A DNA stretch of 64,000 bases. It comes from Streptomyces sp. SCL15-4. Lineage in GTDB: Bacteria; Actinomycetota; Actinomycetes; Streptomycetales; Streptomycetaceae. The DNA lies in contig NZ_JAOBTQ010000001.1 of assembly GCF_033366695.1 (NCBI RefSeq), positions 1,240,001 through 1,304,000 on the forward strand, read 5' to 3'. This document shows, piece by piece, positions 52,547-62,462 of the stretch. Positions within the stretch are counted from its first letter, which is position 1, and every line of letters starts with the position of its first letter. Below the pieces are notes generated by a model. That model was not told where the DNA came from, ran no database searches, and saw only the letters and a list, made by a program, of their open reading frames with translations. Made by a program: the position numbers and the translations under genes.

Positions 52547-55500
52547 TCAGGGACGGCCGAACCTGAGGGTGACGAGTTCGAACGGGCGCAGGCACACGGT
52601 GATCCGCTCGCCCTCGCGGATGCCGGGCCGGGCCCCGGCGAGCGGGCGTTCCAGCAGGTCGGTGGCGGTGACGTCGGTGAACGCGAAGCCCGCCGTCAGC
52701 GTCGCCCGGGCCCGGCCGCCGTGGGCCTCGTGGAAGCGGACCACCACGTCCCCGCTGCCGTCGTCGGCGAGTTTCACCGCCGTCACCACCACCGCGTCGT
52801 CGTCCACGGTGACCAGCGGGTCGACCGCGCCGGCGCCGGTCGTACGCCGCTCCGGCAGGTTGATCCGCCAGCCCTCGCGGACCGCGTCGCCGACCGTGGC
52901 GCCAAGCACCAGTGCGTGCCGGAAGCGGTGGACGCCCTGGTCGGTCTCCGGGTCCGGGAAGCGCGGGGCGCGCAGCAGGGACACCCGTACGGTGGTGGTC
53001 GTACCGCGGTCGCCGTCCGCGCGGACGGCGCGGGTCACGTCGTGGCCGTAGGTGGAGTCGTTGACGACCGCCACGCCCCAGCCGGGCTCCTCGAGGTGCA
53101 CGAAGCGGTGGTTGCAGGCCTCGAACCTGGCCGCCTCCCAGGAGGTGTTGGTGTGGGTGGGCCGGAACACGTGCCCGAACTGGGTCTCGGACGCGTACCG
53201 TTCGGCGTGCAGGTCGAGCGGGAAGGCCAGCTTCAGGAACTTCTCCGTCTCGTGCCAGTCCACCTCGGTGTCGATGACCAGCCGGCGCTCCCCGGGCGGC
53301 AGGGACAGCAGCTGGGTGACCCGGGAGGAGCCGAAGGTCCGGACGATCCGCACCGAGGCTTGGTCCTCGCCGGCCGTGACCGACTCCGCGCCGGTGAGGT
53401 CGGTGACGGTGTTGCGGTAGAAGGAGTCGACGTCCCAGGCGTCCCACATGTTCGGGAGGTCCGGGTGGAGCTGGAGGAGGTTGGCGGCGGTACCGGGGGC
53501 GATCGCCTCGCGGTCGGCGGCCGGATCGTAGGCGGAGACGACCAGGCCCCGGGCGTCCACGGTGACCCGCAAGCGGCCGTTGTCCAGCGTGAACCCGCCG
53601 TCCTCGCGGCGCGTGCGCGTGTCGGTGCCGGGCGCCTGAGGGGTGGCGGCGCCGCCCGCCGGGACGCCGTGGCGGGCGTGCGGGGCGGAGTTGAACAGCA
53701 GCGGGGCCGTGCCCTCGCCGGCCAGGGCGCGCTGGGCGGCGTCGATGACCGCGGTCAGCTCGGCGGTCAGCCGCTCGTACGTCGCCCGGGCCTCCCGGTG
53801 CACCCAGGCGATGGACGAGCCGGGCAGGATGTCGTGGAACTGGTGCAGCAGGACCGTCTTCCAGATACGGTCCAGCTCCTCGTACGGATAGGCGAACCCG
53901 GTGCGTACGGCCGCGGTGGCCGCCCAGAGTTCGGCCTCGCGCAGCAGGTGCTCGCAGTGCCGGTTGCCCTGCTTGGTCCGGGCCTGGCTGGTGAGGGTGG
54001 CGCGGTGCAGTTCGAGGTACAGCTCGCCGACCCAGACAGGCGCTTCGGCGTACTCGGCCTCGGCCCGCTCGAAGAACGCGCGCGGGGTCTCCCAGCGGAC
54101 GGTGGCCGAGCCCTCCAGGTCGCGCAGCCGGGCCGCCTTGGCGACCATCTCCCGCGTGGTGCCGCCGCCTCCGTCGCCCCAGCCGGTCGGGGCCAGGGAG
54201 TGCCGGGCCCGGCCCTTGTCCCGGAAGTTGCGTACCGCGTGGGCGATCTCGCCGCCCTTCATCGAGCAGTTGTAGGTGTCGACCGGCGGGAAGTGCGTGA
54301 AGACGCGGGTGCCGTCGATGCCCTCCCAGTGGAAGGTGTGGTGCGGGAACCTGTTGGTCTGCGACCAGGAGATCTTCTGCGTCAGCAGCCACTTGGAGCC
54401 GGCCGCCTTGATGATCTGCGGCAGACCCGCGGCGAAGCCGAAGGTGTCCGGCAGCCAGGCCTCCTCGTTCTCGACGCCGAACTCGTCGAGGAAGAACCGC
54501 TTGCCGTGCACGAACTGCCGGGCCATCGCCTCCGATCCGGGCATGTTGGTGTCCGACTCCACCCACATCCCGCCGGCCGGCACGAACCGGCCCTCCGCGA
54601 CGGCCTCCTTCACCCGGGCCCACACCTCGGGCCGGTGCTCCTTCACCCAGGCCCACTGCTGCGCCTGGGACATGGCGAAGACGAAGTCCGGCTCGTCCTC
54701 GAGCAGCGCGGTCATGTTGGACACCGTCCGGGCCACCTTGCGCACGGTCTCCCTGAGCGGCCACAGCCAGGCGGAGTCGATGTGCGCGTGCCCGACGGCG
54801 CTGAGCCGGTGCGCGGAGGGCACGGCGGGAGCCGACAGGACACCGCCGAGCTGCCGCCGGGCCCGGCCGGCGGTGGCGTTCACGTCCTGGAGGTCGACGG
54901 CGTCCAGGGCCCGGTCGACCGCGCGCAGGATGTCCCAGCGGCGCGGCGATTCCACGGGCAGCTCGGCCATCAGCTCGCCCAGCACCTCCAGGTCCATGAC
55001 CAGCTGCCACACGTTCTCGTCGAACACGGCGAGGTCCATACGGGCGAGGGTGTACTGCGGTTCGCCGCCGGCGGTGTCCTTGTCGCCGAGCGGGGTGGGC
55101 CGGAAGGGGTGGTAGTCGAGGATGACCGGGTTGGAGGCGGCCTCGATGTGCAGGCGCACCTCCTCCCCGCCCGCGACCGGCGCGCCGATCCGCACCCACT
55201 GGTTGCGCGGGTTGAGGCCCTTCACCGGGGTGCCGTCGGGCCGGTAGACCAGGCCCTCGCACTGGAAGCCGGGCATGTTCTCGTCGAAGCCCAGGTCGAG
55301 CAGGGCCTCGACGGTCCGGCCGGCCCACGCCTCGGGCACGGACCCGGTGACGCGGAACCAGCTGGTGCCCCAGGGCGCGCCCCAGCGGGCGCCCGCCTCG
55401 ATCGGCTCGGGCTCGGCGGCGAGCCCCTCGGCGACCGGCACCGGCTCGCCGGGCGCGTGCCACACCGCGACCTCGAGCGGCACGGACTCGGGGTACACGG

Positions 55501-55567
55501 CAGGGCGGATACGTTCGTCGAGCACGCGCCTGAGGCGGGCTTCCACCAGCGTGCGGTCGTCATGCAT
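52547..55567 (-). CDS. GH38 alpha-mannosidase
   Basis: 1006-aa cytosolic glycoside hydrolase family 38 enzyme, no signal peptide. N-terminal beta-rich domain, then the catalytic domain with VGHAHIDSAWLWPLRET (zinc ligands His262 and Asp264) and MWVESDTNMPGSE (probable nucleophile Asp339), followed by the HHTFHWEGIDGTRV segment and a C-terminal beta-sandwich region. It removes alpha-linked mannose from imported oligosaccharides. It is downstream of GH85 on the same strand, with a 57-nt gap containing a 13-bp tandem repeat. ATG at 55567. Confidence 0.93.
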   Translation of the reverse strand: MHDDRTLVEARLRRVLDERIRPAVYPESVPLEVAVWHAPGEPVPVAEGLAAEPEPIEAGARWGAPWGTSWFRVTGSVPEAWAGRTVEALLDLGFDENMPGFQCEGLVYRPDGTPVKGLNPRNQWVRIGAPVAGGEEVRLHIEAASNPVILDYHPFRPTPLGDKDTAGGEPQYTLARMDLAVFDENVWQLVMDLEVLGELMAELPVESPRRWDILRAVDRALDAVDLQDVNATAGRARRQLGGVLSAPAVPSAHRLSAVGHAHIDSAWLWPLRETVRKVARTVSNMTALLEDEPDFVFAMSQAQQWAWVKEHRPEVWARVKEAVAEGRFVPAGGMWVESDTNMPGSEAMARQFVHGKRFFLDEFGVENEEAWLPDTFGFAAGLPQIIKAAGSKWLLTQKISWSQTNRFPHHTFHWEGIDGTRVFTHFPPVDTYNCSMKGGEIAHAVRNFRDKGRARHSLAPTGWGDGGGGTTREMVAKAARLRDLEGSATVRWETPRAFFERAEAEYAEAPVWVGELYLELHRATLTSQARTKQGNRHCEHLLREAELWAATAAVRTGFAYPYEELDRIWKTVLLHQFHDILPGSSIAWVHREARATYERLTAELTAVIDAAQRALAGEGTAPLLFNSAPHARHGVPAGGAATPQAPGTDTRTRREDGGFTLDNGRLRVTVDARGLVVSAYDPAADREAIAPGTAANLLQLHPDLPNMWDAWDVDSFYRNTVTDLTGAESVTAGEDQASVRIVRTFGSSRVTQLLSLPPGERRLVIDTEVDWHETEKFLKLAFPLDLHAERYASETQFGHVFRPTHTNTSWEAARFEACNHRFVHLEEPGWGVAVVNDSTYGHDVTRAVRADGDRGTTTTVRVSLLRAPRFPDPETDQGVHRFRHALVLGATVGDAVREGWRINLPERRTTGAGAVDPLVTVDDDAVVVTAVKLADDGSGDVVVRFHEAHGGRARATLTAGFAFTDVTATDLLERPLAGARPGIREGERITVCLRPFELVTLRFGRP

Positions 55568-55606
55568 GCGGGACGCTCCCTGCGGGTTTCCGGGGTGTTC
55601 ACCAGG

Positions 55607-55631
55607 GGTGATTACCAGCGGTGATTACCAG
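55607..55631. repeat. 13-bp tandem repeat overlapping the GH85 stop
   Basis: GGTGATTACCAG occurs at 55607-55618 and again at 55620-55631, one 13-nt unit apart. The GH85 TAA stop lies inside the second copy. Each copy includes GGT-N4-ACC, so it could bind a regulator of the following mannosidase gene. Role unknown. Confidence 0.45.
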
Positions 55632-57877
55632 GGGTGGGTGAGGGTGACGGGGGGTGAGATGGTGTACAGCTCCCCCACGGCGCGCACTTCGAACCGTGCG
55701 GCCGGCTCGCCCGGCTCGGGCCGCAGGCCGGCGACGAACCAGGCGCGCTGACCGGTGGCGCCGAGGAAGCGGCGGGTGCCGTCGGGGAGGAGGCGGTGGA
55801 GGGTGTAGTGGCGGACGGGGCCGGGTGCGGGGTTCCAGGCGAGGCGGAGGTCGCCGCCGGTCGCGGCGGTGACGCGGGCGGCGGAGGGGGCGGCGGGGGT
55901 GGGCGGGGTGCCGGCGGGGCGGACGGCGAGGCCGCCGAGCCGCCAGCGGACGGGGCCGCCGGTGGGGGTGAGCCGGATGCCGAGGGTGTGCGCGGTGCCG
56001 GAGAGGCCGGTGAGCGGGATGGTGACGGTCTGCCAGCCGTTGACCGTGTTCACACTCGGGTGGGGGCTGTTGGGCCGGGCGGGCACCTGGGTGTGAATCG
56101 AGTTCACGTTGCTGCGGGAGTCGCCCGGTGTTGCCCGGGGTTGCGTGTCAACCGAGTTCACAGCGGTGTCGCTGCCGCGCGCGGCGACGGGTGTGTGCGC
56201 GTGAGGCGTGTTCACACGGCCCGCCGCACGGCCGGAGTTCACGCCCGCCGCCGTAGCCGCCGATTGCCCGGGGATCTCCGTGTTGACGGCGTTCACAGGC
56301 ACATACCTGTACGGCGGCGTCTCCCCCGGGCCGTCCGGTTCCGCCGTTGCCACCGCGAGTTCGACGTCCACAGGCCCAGACTCGCTCCGGTACGTCAGGT
56401 CGACAACCGTGTTCACACCGATCGGCAGCCGGGTCGCGTACAGGTCCAGGACCACCGGTTGATCGAGTTCACCCGTCACCAGCACGCTGCTCCCGCCACG
56501 CCAAGCGTCGGCGAAGTCGAAGGAGACCACCGGCCGTGCCCCGGCCGTCCGGACCACCCACCGCCGCGACGGCAGCCGGTCCTGGAGCCCGAGGTGGTTC
56601 CAGGCAGCCTCCGAGGCCACGGCGCCTTCCTCGTACCACCGCAGCCCGCGGCCCGTGTTGAACACGGTCGCGAACGGAACCGAGGAAACCGTGGACCGGT
56701 CCGCCACGGACGCCGCCAGCGCCCGCCAGGGGTCGTCCGGGTCGGGCCGCGACGGGTCCGCGGACCGCCCGGTCCAGAACCGGTCGTCGGCCGCGTGGAA
56801 GTCGCCGGGCGCGCGGCGGCCGGCGGGCAGGTGGTTGCGGGTCCACTCGGGCCGGTAGAACCCGATCGACGTGACGTGCGGCTTGCCGGCCGGCACGATC
56901 GCGTCCCAGTTCACATACGTCCCGGACCCCTGGGACTCGACGTCGACGCCGGCCCACAGCTCGTAGCGGCTGCGTCCGAGCCCGTCCGCCTTCGTACCGG
57001 ACGACGCCAGCGTGGCCGCGCTCCACCGGAAGTCCACGAACATGCCGTCGGCGGCCTCGAAGAACGCCTGGTTCCGGCTCGTCAGGGCGCCCTGCCAGCT
57101 GACCGTGCCGTTCACGGTCAGCGCGTCGTACCACGTCACCCGCTGCCCCGCGGCCGCCGCCAGCTCCTTCAGCTCCTTGACGAAGCCCAGCACGGCCGTG
57201 CCCAGGGCGGTGTTCCCGCCGCCCGTCTCGGCGTTGAGGAACCAGCCGTCGAAGCCGTACGCCGCCGCCACCGCGACGAGTCGCGCGGCGAGCGGGTGGT
57301 GGCCGGTGGCGTCCTCGCGCACCAGGTCGCGGGTCCACTGGAGTTGTCCGCCGTAGGCCGCGGGGGGCAAGAAGACGTTGCCGAGGACCGGGACGCCGTG
57401 CCGGTGGGCCGCGTCCACGACGGGCGCGTTCGGAGCGAGGATCAGGCCCTCGCCGGCCGAGCCGCCCCAGAACACCAGCTCGTCGATGTACGCCCAGTGG
57501 GTGAGGGCGTAGTAGTCGGCGGTGGCCGAGCCCTGCGAGGGGTTGCCGGAGGTCGGCCCGAAGGAGACGAGGGCCTGGACACGGGCCTGTCCGGAGCGGG
57601 CGGTGGGGTTCGCCGGGGTCGGGGTGAAGCGCGGGGCGAGGGGCACGGTCGCCGCGTTGAAGGCCAGGTCGGGGTCGGTGTCGGCGCGCCAGCTCGTCAG
57701 GCTGCGCCAGGTGATGCCGGGGCCGGGGGTGCCGGAGGGCAGCGCGTCCGGGTACCAGTAGGCGGCGTACGGCGGGGTCGCCGGCGCGGTGCGCGGGGCC
57801 GTCGCCGCCGCGGACGGCACGCGGACCGAGGCGGCGGCACCGGCGGCGATCAGGACGGTGCGTCTGGTGGGGTTCAC
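55625..57877 (-). CDS. GH85 endo-beta-N-acetylglucosaminidase with periodic insertion
   Basis: 750 aa. Tat-type N-terminus (NPTRRTVLIAAG). Catalytic TIM-barrel: YAAYWYPDALPSGTPGPGITW, YIDELVFWGGSAGEGLILAPN, GVPVLGNVFLPP, and GWFLNAETGGG giving the family Asn215-x-Glu217 catalytic pair. A beta-sandwich domain follows, then a fibronectin-like module at about 655-745. Between residues 528 and 609 there is an odd insertion in which Val-Asn recurs every 18 (once 9) residues. The enzyme cuts the chitobiose core of N-glycans, outside the cell. GTG start at 57877 has AGGAGG upstream and overlaps the GH5 stop by four nt. Confidence 0.92.
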   Translation of the reverse strand: MNPTRRTVLIAAGAAASVRVPSAAATAPRTAPATPPYAAYWYPDALPSGTPGPGITWRSLTSWRADTDPDLAFNAATVPLAPRFTPTPANPTARSGQARVQALVSFGPTSGNPSQGSATADYYALTHWAYIDELVFWGGSAGEGLILAPNAPVVDAAHRHGVPVLGNVFLPPAAYGGQLQWTRDLVREDATGHHPLAARLVAVAAAYGFDGWFLNAETGGGNTALGTAVLGFVKELKELAAAAGQRVTWYDALTVNGTVSWQGALTSRNQAFFEAADGMFVDFRWSAATLASSGTKADGLGRSRYELWAGVDVESQGSGTYVNWDAIVPAGKPHVTSIGFYRPEWTRNHLPAGRRAPGDFHAADDRFWTGRSADPSRPDPDDPWRALAASVADRSTVSSVPFATVFNTGRGLRWYEEGAVASEAAWNHLGLQDRLPSRRWVVRTAGARPVVSFDFADAWRGGSSVLVTGELDQPVVLDLYATRLPIGVNTVVDLTYRSESGPVDVELAVATAEPDGPGETPPYRYVPVNAVNTEIPGQSAATAAGVNSGRAAGRVNTPHAHTPVAARGSDTAVNSVDTQPRATPGDSRSNVNSIHTQVPARPNSPHPSVNTVNGWQTVTIPLTGLSGTAHTLGIRLTPTGGPVRWRLGGLAVRPAGTPPTPAAPSAARVTAATGGDLRLAWNPAPGPVRHYTLHRLLPDGTRRFLGATGQRAWFVAGLRPEPGEPAARFEVRAVGELYTISPPVTLTHPW
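56048..56473 (-). repeat. Periodic Val-Asn repeat array coding inside GH85
   Basis: GTTCAC (GTGAAC on the coding strand, Val-Asn) appears at 56048, 56102, 56156, 56210, 56237, 56291, 56411 and 56468. The first six are 54, 54, 54, 27 and 54 nt apart, i.e. exact multiples of 27. This encodes a degenerate 9-residue-unit array (residues 528-609), with VNT, VNS or VNA beginning each unit. Confidence 0.8.
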
Positions 57878-59130
57878 GAGCGGGTGCCTCCTTGGCGTAC
57901 GGGGCGTACCTGGCCGGGAGTGACGACTTCGGTGATGCCGCGCGCGGCGAGGTGGTCCCGGTCGCCTGCGCGGGTGTCGAGCACGGTGGCCGGGCGGGCG
58001 CCGTCGGCGACGAGCCGGAAGAAGGCGTCGTAGACGTCGCCGCCGGGCGCGCAGCGGGAGCGGTGGCCCGGCGCGGCGGGGACGACGAGGGCCGTACGGC
58101 GGGCGGCCGGGGCGCGGAGCGGGGCGCGGGCCGCGCCGGCCAGGACGCGGGCGATGTCCTTCGGCCGCCGTTCGCCGGTGAACAGGCCGAGGGAGTACTC
58201 GAGTTCGGGGAAGTCGGCGAGCGTGCGCGGGACGTCGTGGGAGCACCACCAGGTGACGCCCCACAGGTCGGGGCAGTCCAGGACGTTGCGGATCGTCGCC
58301 TCGGCGAACGCGGCGGCGTGCTCGGCGGGCACCAGGGGCGCGGGGGCGCCGACCTCCTGGAGCCAGACCGCCCGGTGCGGGTCGTCGGCCCATGCCTTGC
58401 TCAGTTCCACCAGGTAGGCGGCGTGGTGTTCGGCCGGCACGGAGGTGCGGCCGTGCCGCTGCGCGGTGCCGTTGAACACCCAGGAGTGGACGGCGGTCAT
58501 GGCGCCGAGCCGGGCGGAGTGACCGGGGGTGAAGGGCTGGTCGTCCTGGTACCAGGCGGCGTCGTAGGAGGCGTGCAGGTGGAGGCGGCCGGGAGCGCCG
58601 TCGGCGCAGGCGTCCAGCATCCGGGTGAGCCAGCGTCCGGCGTCCTCGGGTGTGACCGGGTCGGGGTCGGGGTGGGGGGCGGCGGCGAACTGGTTGACCT
58701 CGTTGCCGACGGTCATGCCGAGGAAGTGCGGCCGGTCGGCGAGGGCGGCGGCGAGGGTGCGCAGATAGGCGGCCTGGCCGTCGGTGACGTCCGGGTCGGT
58801 GAACAGGTTGCGGCGGTGCCAGGTGCGGGTCCAGGCGGGCAGGAAGTCGAAGCTGGACAGGTGGCCCTGCAGTCCGTCCACGGCGGTGTCGAGGCCGCGT
58901 TCGGCGGCGGCGTCGGCGAGGGCCACGAGCTGGTCGACGGCGCGGGGGCGGATCAGGGTGCGGTTGGGCTGGAAGTACGGCCACAGCGGGAAGACGCGGA
59001 TGTGGTCCAGGCCGAGTGCGGCGATCGCGTCGAGGTCGGCGCGTACGGCGTCGAGGTCGAAGTCGAGCCAGTGGTGGAACCATCCTTCGCTGGGCGTGTA
59101 GTTGACGCCGAAGCGCACGGCAGGAGGCAT
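57874..59130 (-). CDS. GH5-type glycoside hydrolase, probable beta-mannosidase (GH5_18-like)
   Basis: 418-aa cytosolic (alpha/beta)8 glycosidase. VRFGVNYTPSEGWFHHWLDFD at the N-terminus, HIRVFPLWPYFQPNRTLIRPRAV, the acid/base Glu144 in VGNEVNQF and the nucleophile Glu259 in VWLQEVGAP define clan GH-A. The C-terminal about 70 residues carry a helical extension. In Bifidobacterium a GH5_18 enzyme of this kind splits Man-beta-1,4-GlcNAc left after N-glycan trimming; gene order here (ABC importer, GH5, GH85, GH38) makes the same job likely. ATG at 59130 has GGAGG just 5' of it in the revcomp. Confidence 0.82.
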   Translation of the reverse strand: MPPAVRFGVNYTPSEGWFHHWLDFDLDAVRADLDAIAALGLDHIRVFPLWPYFQPNRTLIRPRAVDQLVALADAAAERGLDTAVDGLQGHLSSFDFLPAWTRTWHRRNLFTDPDVTDGQAAYLRTLAAALADRPHFLGMTVGNEVNQFAAAPHPDPDPVTPEDAGRWLTRMLDACADGAPGRLHLHASYDAAWYQDDQPFTPGHSARLGAMTAVHSWVFNGTAQRHGRTSVPAEHHAAYLVELSKAWADDPHRAVWLQEVGAPAPLVPAEHAAAFAEATIRNVLDCPDLWGVTWWCSHDVPRTLADFPELEYSLGLFTGERRPKDIARVLAGAARAPLRAPAARRTALVVPAAPGHRSRCAPGGDVYDAFFRLVADGARPATVLDTRAGDRDHLAARGITEVVTPGQVRPVRQGGTRS

Positions 59131-59165
59131 GCGGTGTCCTTGAACTCGGGGTACCCGGTGGAGGT

Positions 59166-60067
<902 letters not shown>

Positions 60068-60071
<4 letters not shown>

Positions 60072-60955
60072 GATTCCTCCTTCCGGTCGGCGCGCAGGAC
60101 GAGCAGCATCAGGGCGACGGTGACGGTGAACACGACGACGGAGAGGGCGGAGGCGTAGCCGACGCGGCCGGACAGGCCGGTGCCGGTGCGCTGGACGAGC
60201 ATGACGAGGGTGGTGTCCTCGCCGGCCGGGCCGCCGCTCGGGCCCGCCATCAGGTACACCTCGGAGAACACCTTGAAGGCGGCGACCGAGGAGAGCGCGG
60301 CGACGAGCACCATGGTGGAGCGTACGGCGGGCACGGTGACGGACAGGAAGCGGCGGACCGGGCCGGCTCCGTCGACGGCGGCGGCCTCGTGCAGTTCGCG
60401 CGGCACGTTGGCCAGTGCGGCCAGGTAGACGACCATGTAGTAGCCGAGGCCCTTCCAGACCGTGACCGCCATGGCGCTGAGCAGGAGCAGCCACTGGTCG
60501 CTGAGGAATCCGACGTGGCCGATGCCCACTGTCTCCAGTACCGAGTTGACCAGGCCGCGTTCGTCCAGCAGCCAGACCCAGATCAGGCCCACGACGACGA
60601 CGGAGGCGACGACGGGGGTGTAGAAGGCGGAGCGGAAGAAGGTGATGCCGGGGATGTTCCGGTGCACCAGCAGGGCGAGCAGCAGGGGCAGGACGACGAG
60701 TGCGGGGACGACGCCGAGGACGTAGAGGGCACTGTTGCGCAGTCCGGTCCAGAACATGTCGTCGTGGAGCAGTTCGCGGAAGTTGGCGAGTCCGACGTAG
60801 CGGCCGGGGAGCAGGGTGCGGCGGTCGGTGAGGGAGTTCGCCAGGGTGGAGAGGAAGGGGTAGAGCACGAAGGCGCCGGTGATCAGCAGTCCCGGTGCGG
60901 CGAACAGCCAGGGGCTGGTGGGGAGGTGGTGACGGACGCGGAGGGGCGTGGCCAT
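60068..60955 (-). CDS. Carbohydrate ABC transporter permease (MalF/UgpA-like)
   Basis: 295-aa, six predicted transmembrane helices. EAA loop VPRELHEAAAVDGAGPVRRFLSVTVP. Begins five nt after the binding protein stop and overlaps the second permease by four nt. Forms the channel with the MalG-like partner. Sugar specificity is set by the binding protein. Confidence 0.94.
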
Positions 60956-60960
60956 GGCGG

Positions 60961-62244
60961 TCAGCCCTGCTGGAGGAGCCGGTCGGCGGCCTTGACAGCG
61001 TTGTCCAGGGCTTCCTTGGGGCTCTGCTTGCCCTGGAGCGCCTTGGCGACCTCGTTGCGTAGCGCGGTCTTCATCTGCTCGCTGAACAGCACCGGTGTGT
61101 AATTGACGGCGGTCTTCAGGGATTTGGCGGCGGCGACGCGTACCCGGGTGGCGTCGGTGCCGTCCTGCCTGGTGAAGTACGGGTCGTCGAGGGAGCCGGC
61201 GGTGCTGGGGAAGATGGCGACCCGTTTGGCGAAGGACATCTGGTTCCGCGCGTCGGTGACGAAGTGGGCGAAGGCGACCGCGGCCGGGGTGTGCCGGGTG
61301 CGGGAGTTGACCATGACGCCCATCACGTACATGTTGGCGTGTCCGGTGCTGGTGATCTGGTCGGTGATGCCGATGTTCCGGTACAGGCCCGGGGCGTTCT
61401 TCCGGAAGTTGTCCAGGTCCAGGGCGCTGCCTGGGTTCATGGCGACGGCGCCGGTGAGGAACTTCTTGCCGGCGGACTCCCCGGTGGCGGTGAGTGCCTG
61501 CGGGTCGAGGGCCCCGGCGTCGTACAACTGCTTGTATCTGGTGAGGAGTTCGACGCCCTTGGGGTCGTTGAAGGCGAATGCGGTGCCCTGTTCGTTCATG
61601 AGCGGAACGCCGTAGCGGCCGAAGTCCTCGATGGTGGGGACGTTGGCGAGGGTGGCGACCTTGCCGCCGGTCTTCCGGGCCATCCTCAGTGCGTCGGCGA
61701 AGAGTTCGCCGTAGGTCTTCGGGGGCTGCCCGGGGTCGAGTCCGGCCTTTTCGAAGAGGGCCTTGTTGTAGAAGAGCGGGCCGGTGTTGAGGTACCAGGG
61801 GAAGGCGTAGGTGCCGGTCAGGCCGGGGACCTTGTGGCCGGCCCAGGCGCCGGGCAGGTACTCCTCGCGATAGCGGGCGGCGGCCTTGTCGAGGTCCAGC
61901 GCGAGACCCGCCTTGGCGAGCGGGGCGAGGAGGTCCGGGGAGACGTTGACGACGTCGGGCAGGGTGCCGCCGCCCGCGTCGGCGCCGATCTTGTCGGCGT
62001 AGCCCTCGGCCGGCTGGTCGATCCACTTGACGTGGGTGTCCGGGTACTTCTCCTCGAAGCCGGCGATCAGGTCCTCGAAGTAGTCCTTGAAGTTGGCGCG
62101 CAGGTTCCAGGTCTGGAAGGTGATGTCGCCCTCGACCTTGCCGGAGGCGTCGCTCGTGCCTCCGTCGCCGCCCGGGCCGCAGGCGCTCAGCGGCAGGACG
62201 AGGGCGACGGCGAGGGCGGTGAGGGCTCTGCGGGAGAGGGGCAC
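60961..62244 (-). CDS. Sugar ABC transporter substrate-binding lipoprotein
   Basis: 427-aa family 1 solute-binding protein. Signal peptide with lipobox LPLSAC. Mature chain: ITFQTWNLRANFKDYFEDLIAGFEEKYPDTHVKWIDQPAEGY, LPDVVNVSPDLLAPLAKAG, GTYAFPWYLNTGPLFYNKALFEKAG and GVMVNSRTRHTPAAVAFAHFVTD, in normal order. The GTG at 62244 (VPLSRRAL) has a GGGAG eight nt upstream; a GTG two codons earlier is too close to it. First gene of the N-glycan block; expected to bind the GH85 product oligosaccharide. Confidence 0.92.
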   Translation of the reverse strand: MPLSRRALTALAVALVLPLSACGPGGDGGTSDASGKVEGDITFQTWNLRANFKDYFEDLIAGFEEKYPDTHVKWIDQPAEGYADKIGADAGGGTLPDVVNVSPDLLAPLAKAGLALDLDKAAARYREEYLPGAWAGHKVPGLTGTYAFPWYLNTGPLFYNKALFEKAGLDPGQPPKTYGELFADALRMARKTGGKVATLANVPTIEDFGRYGVPLMNEQGTAFAFNDPKGVELLTRYKQLYDAGALDPQALTATGESAGKKFLTGAVAMNPGSALDLDNFRKNAPGLYRNIGITDQITSTGHANMYVMGVMVNSRTRHTPAAVAFAHFVTDARNQMSFAKRVAIFPSTAGSLDDPYFTRQDGTDATRVRVAAAKSLKTAVNYTPVLFSEQMKTALRNEVAKALQGKQSPKEALDNAVKAADRLLQQG

Positions 62245-62333
62245 GGACACGGCTCCCTTGCGGTGTCGGGGCTGTGGGTGGCGCGAAAGACCTTGCCCGG
62301 GCCGTTCGGAGAAAGTCAATGGATTCGTCGCCG

Positions 62334-62436
62334 CTAAAGCATTCCGTCCTTCATCAGTGCAGGTGGGCGCCTACTGGCCGAGAACTTGCGGTAGTTGGCT
62401 AATGCGCTTTAGGGTCTTGACACTCAAGCGCTTTAG
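62334..62436. promoter_or_regulatory. LacI-type operator cluster and TTGACA -35 element
   Basis: CTAATGCGCTTTAG (62399-62412) and CTCAAGCGCTTTAG (62423-62436) are close copies of a palindrome CTAAAGCGCTTTAG, centres 24 bp apart. A half-site, CTAAAGC, is at 62334-62340. TTGACA at 62417-62422 lies between the two operators. They sit between the divergent LacI gene and the ABC/glycosidase operon, so LacI probably represses both. Confidence 0.7.
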
Positions 62437-62462
62437 TAGTTCCCTGCCGAAGGGAAGGAAAC

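Noticed and set aside
52535-55624. 1029-aa plus-strand frame opposite GH38
   Set aside because: Shadow frame; translated text is low-complexity Gly/Val/Arg, while GH38 catalytic motifs are on the minus strand.
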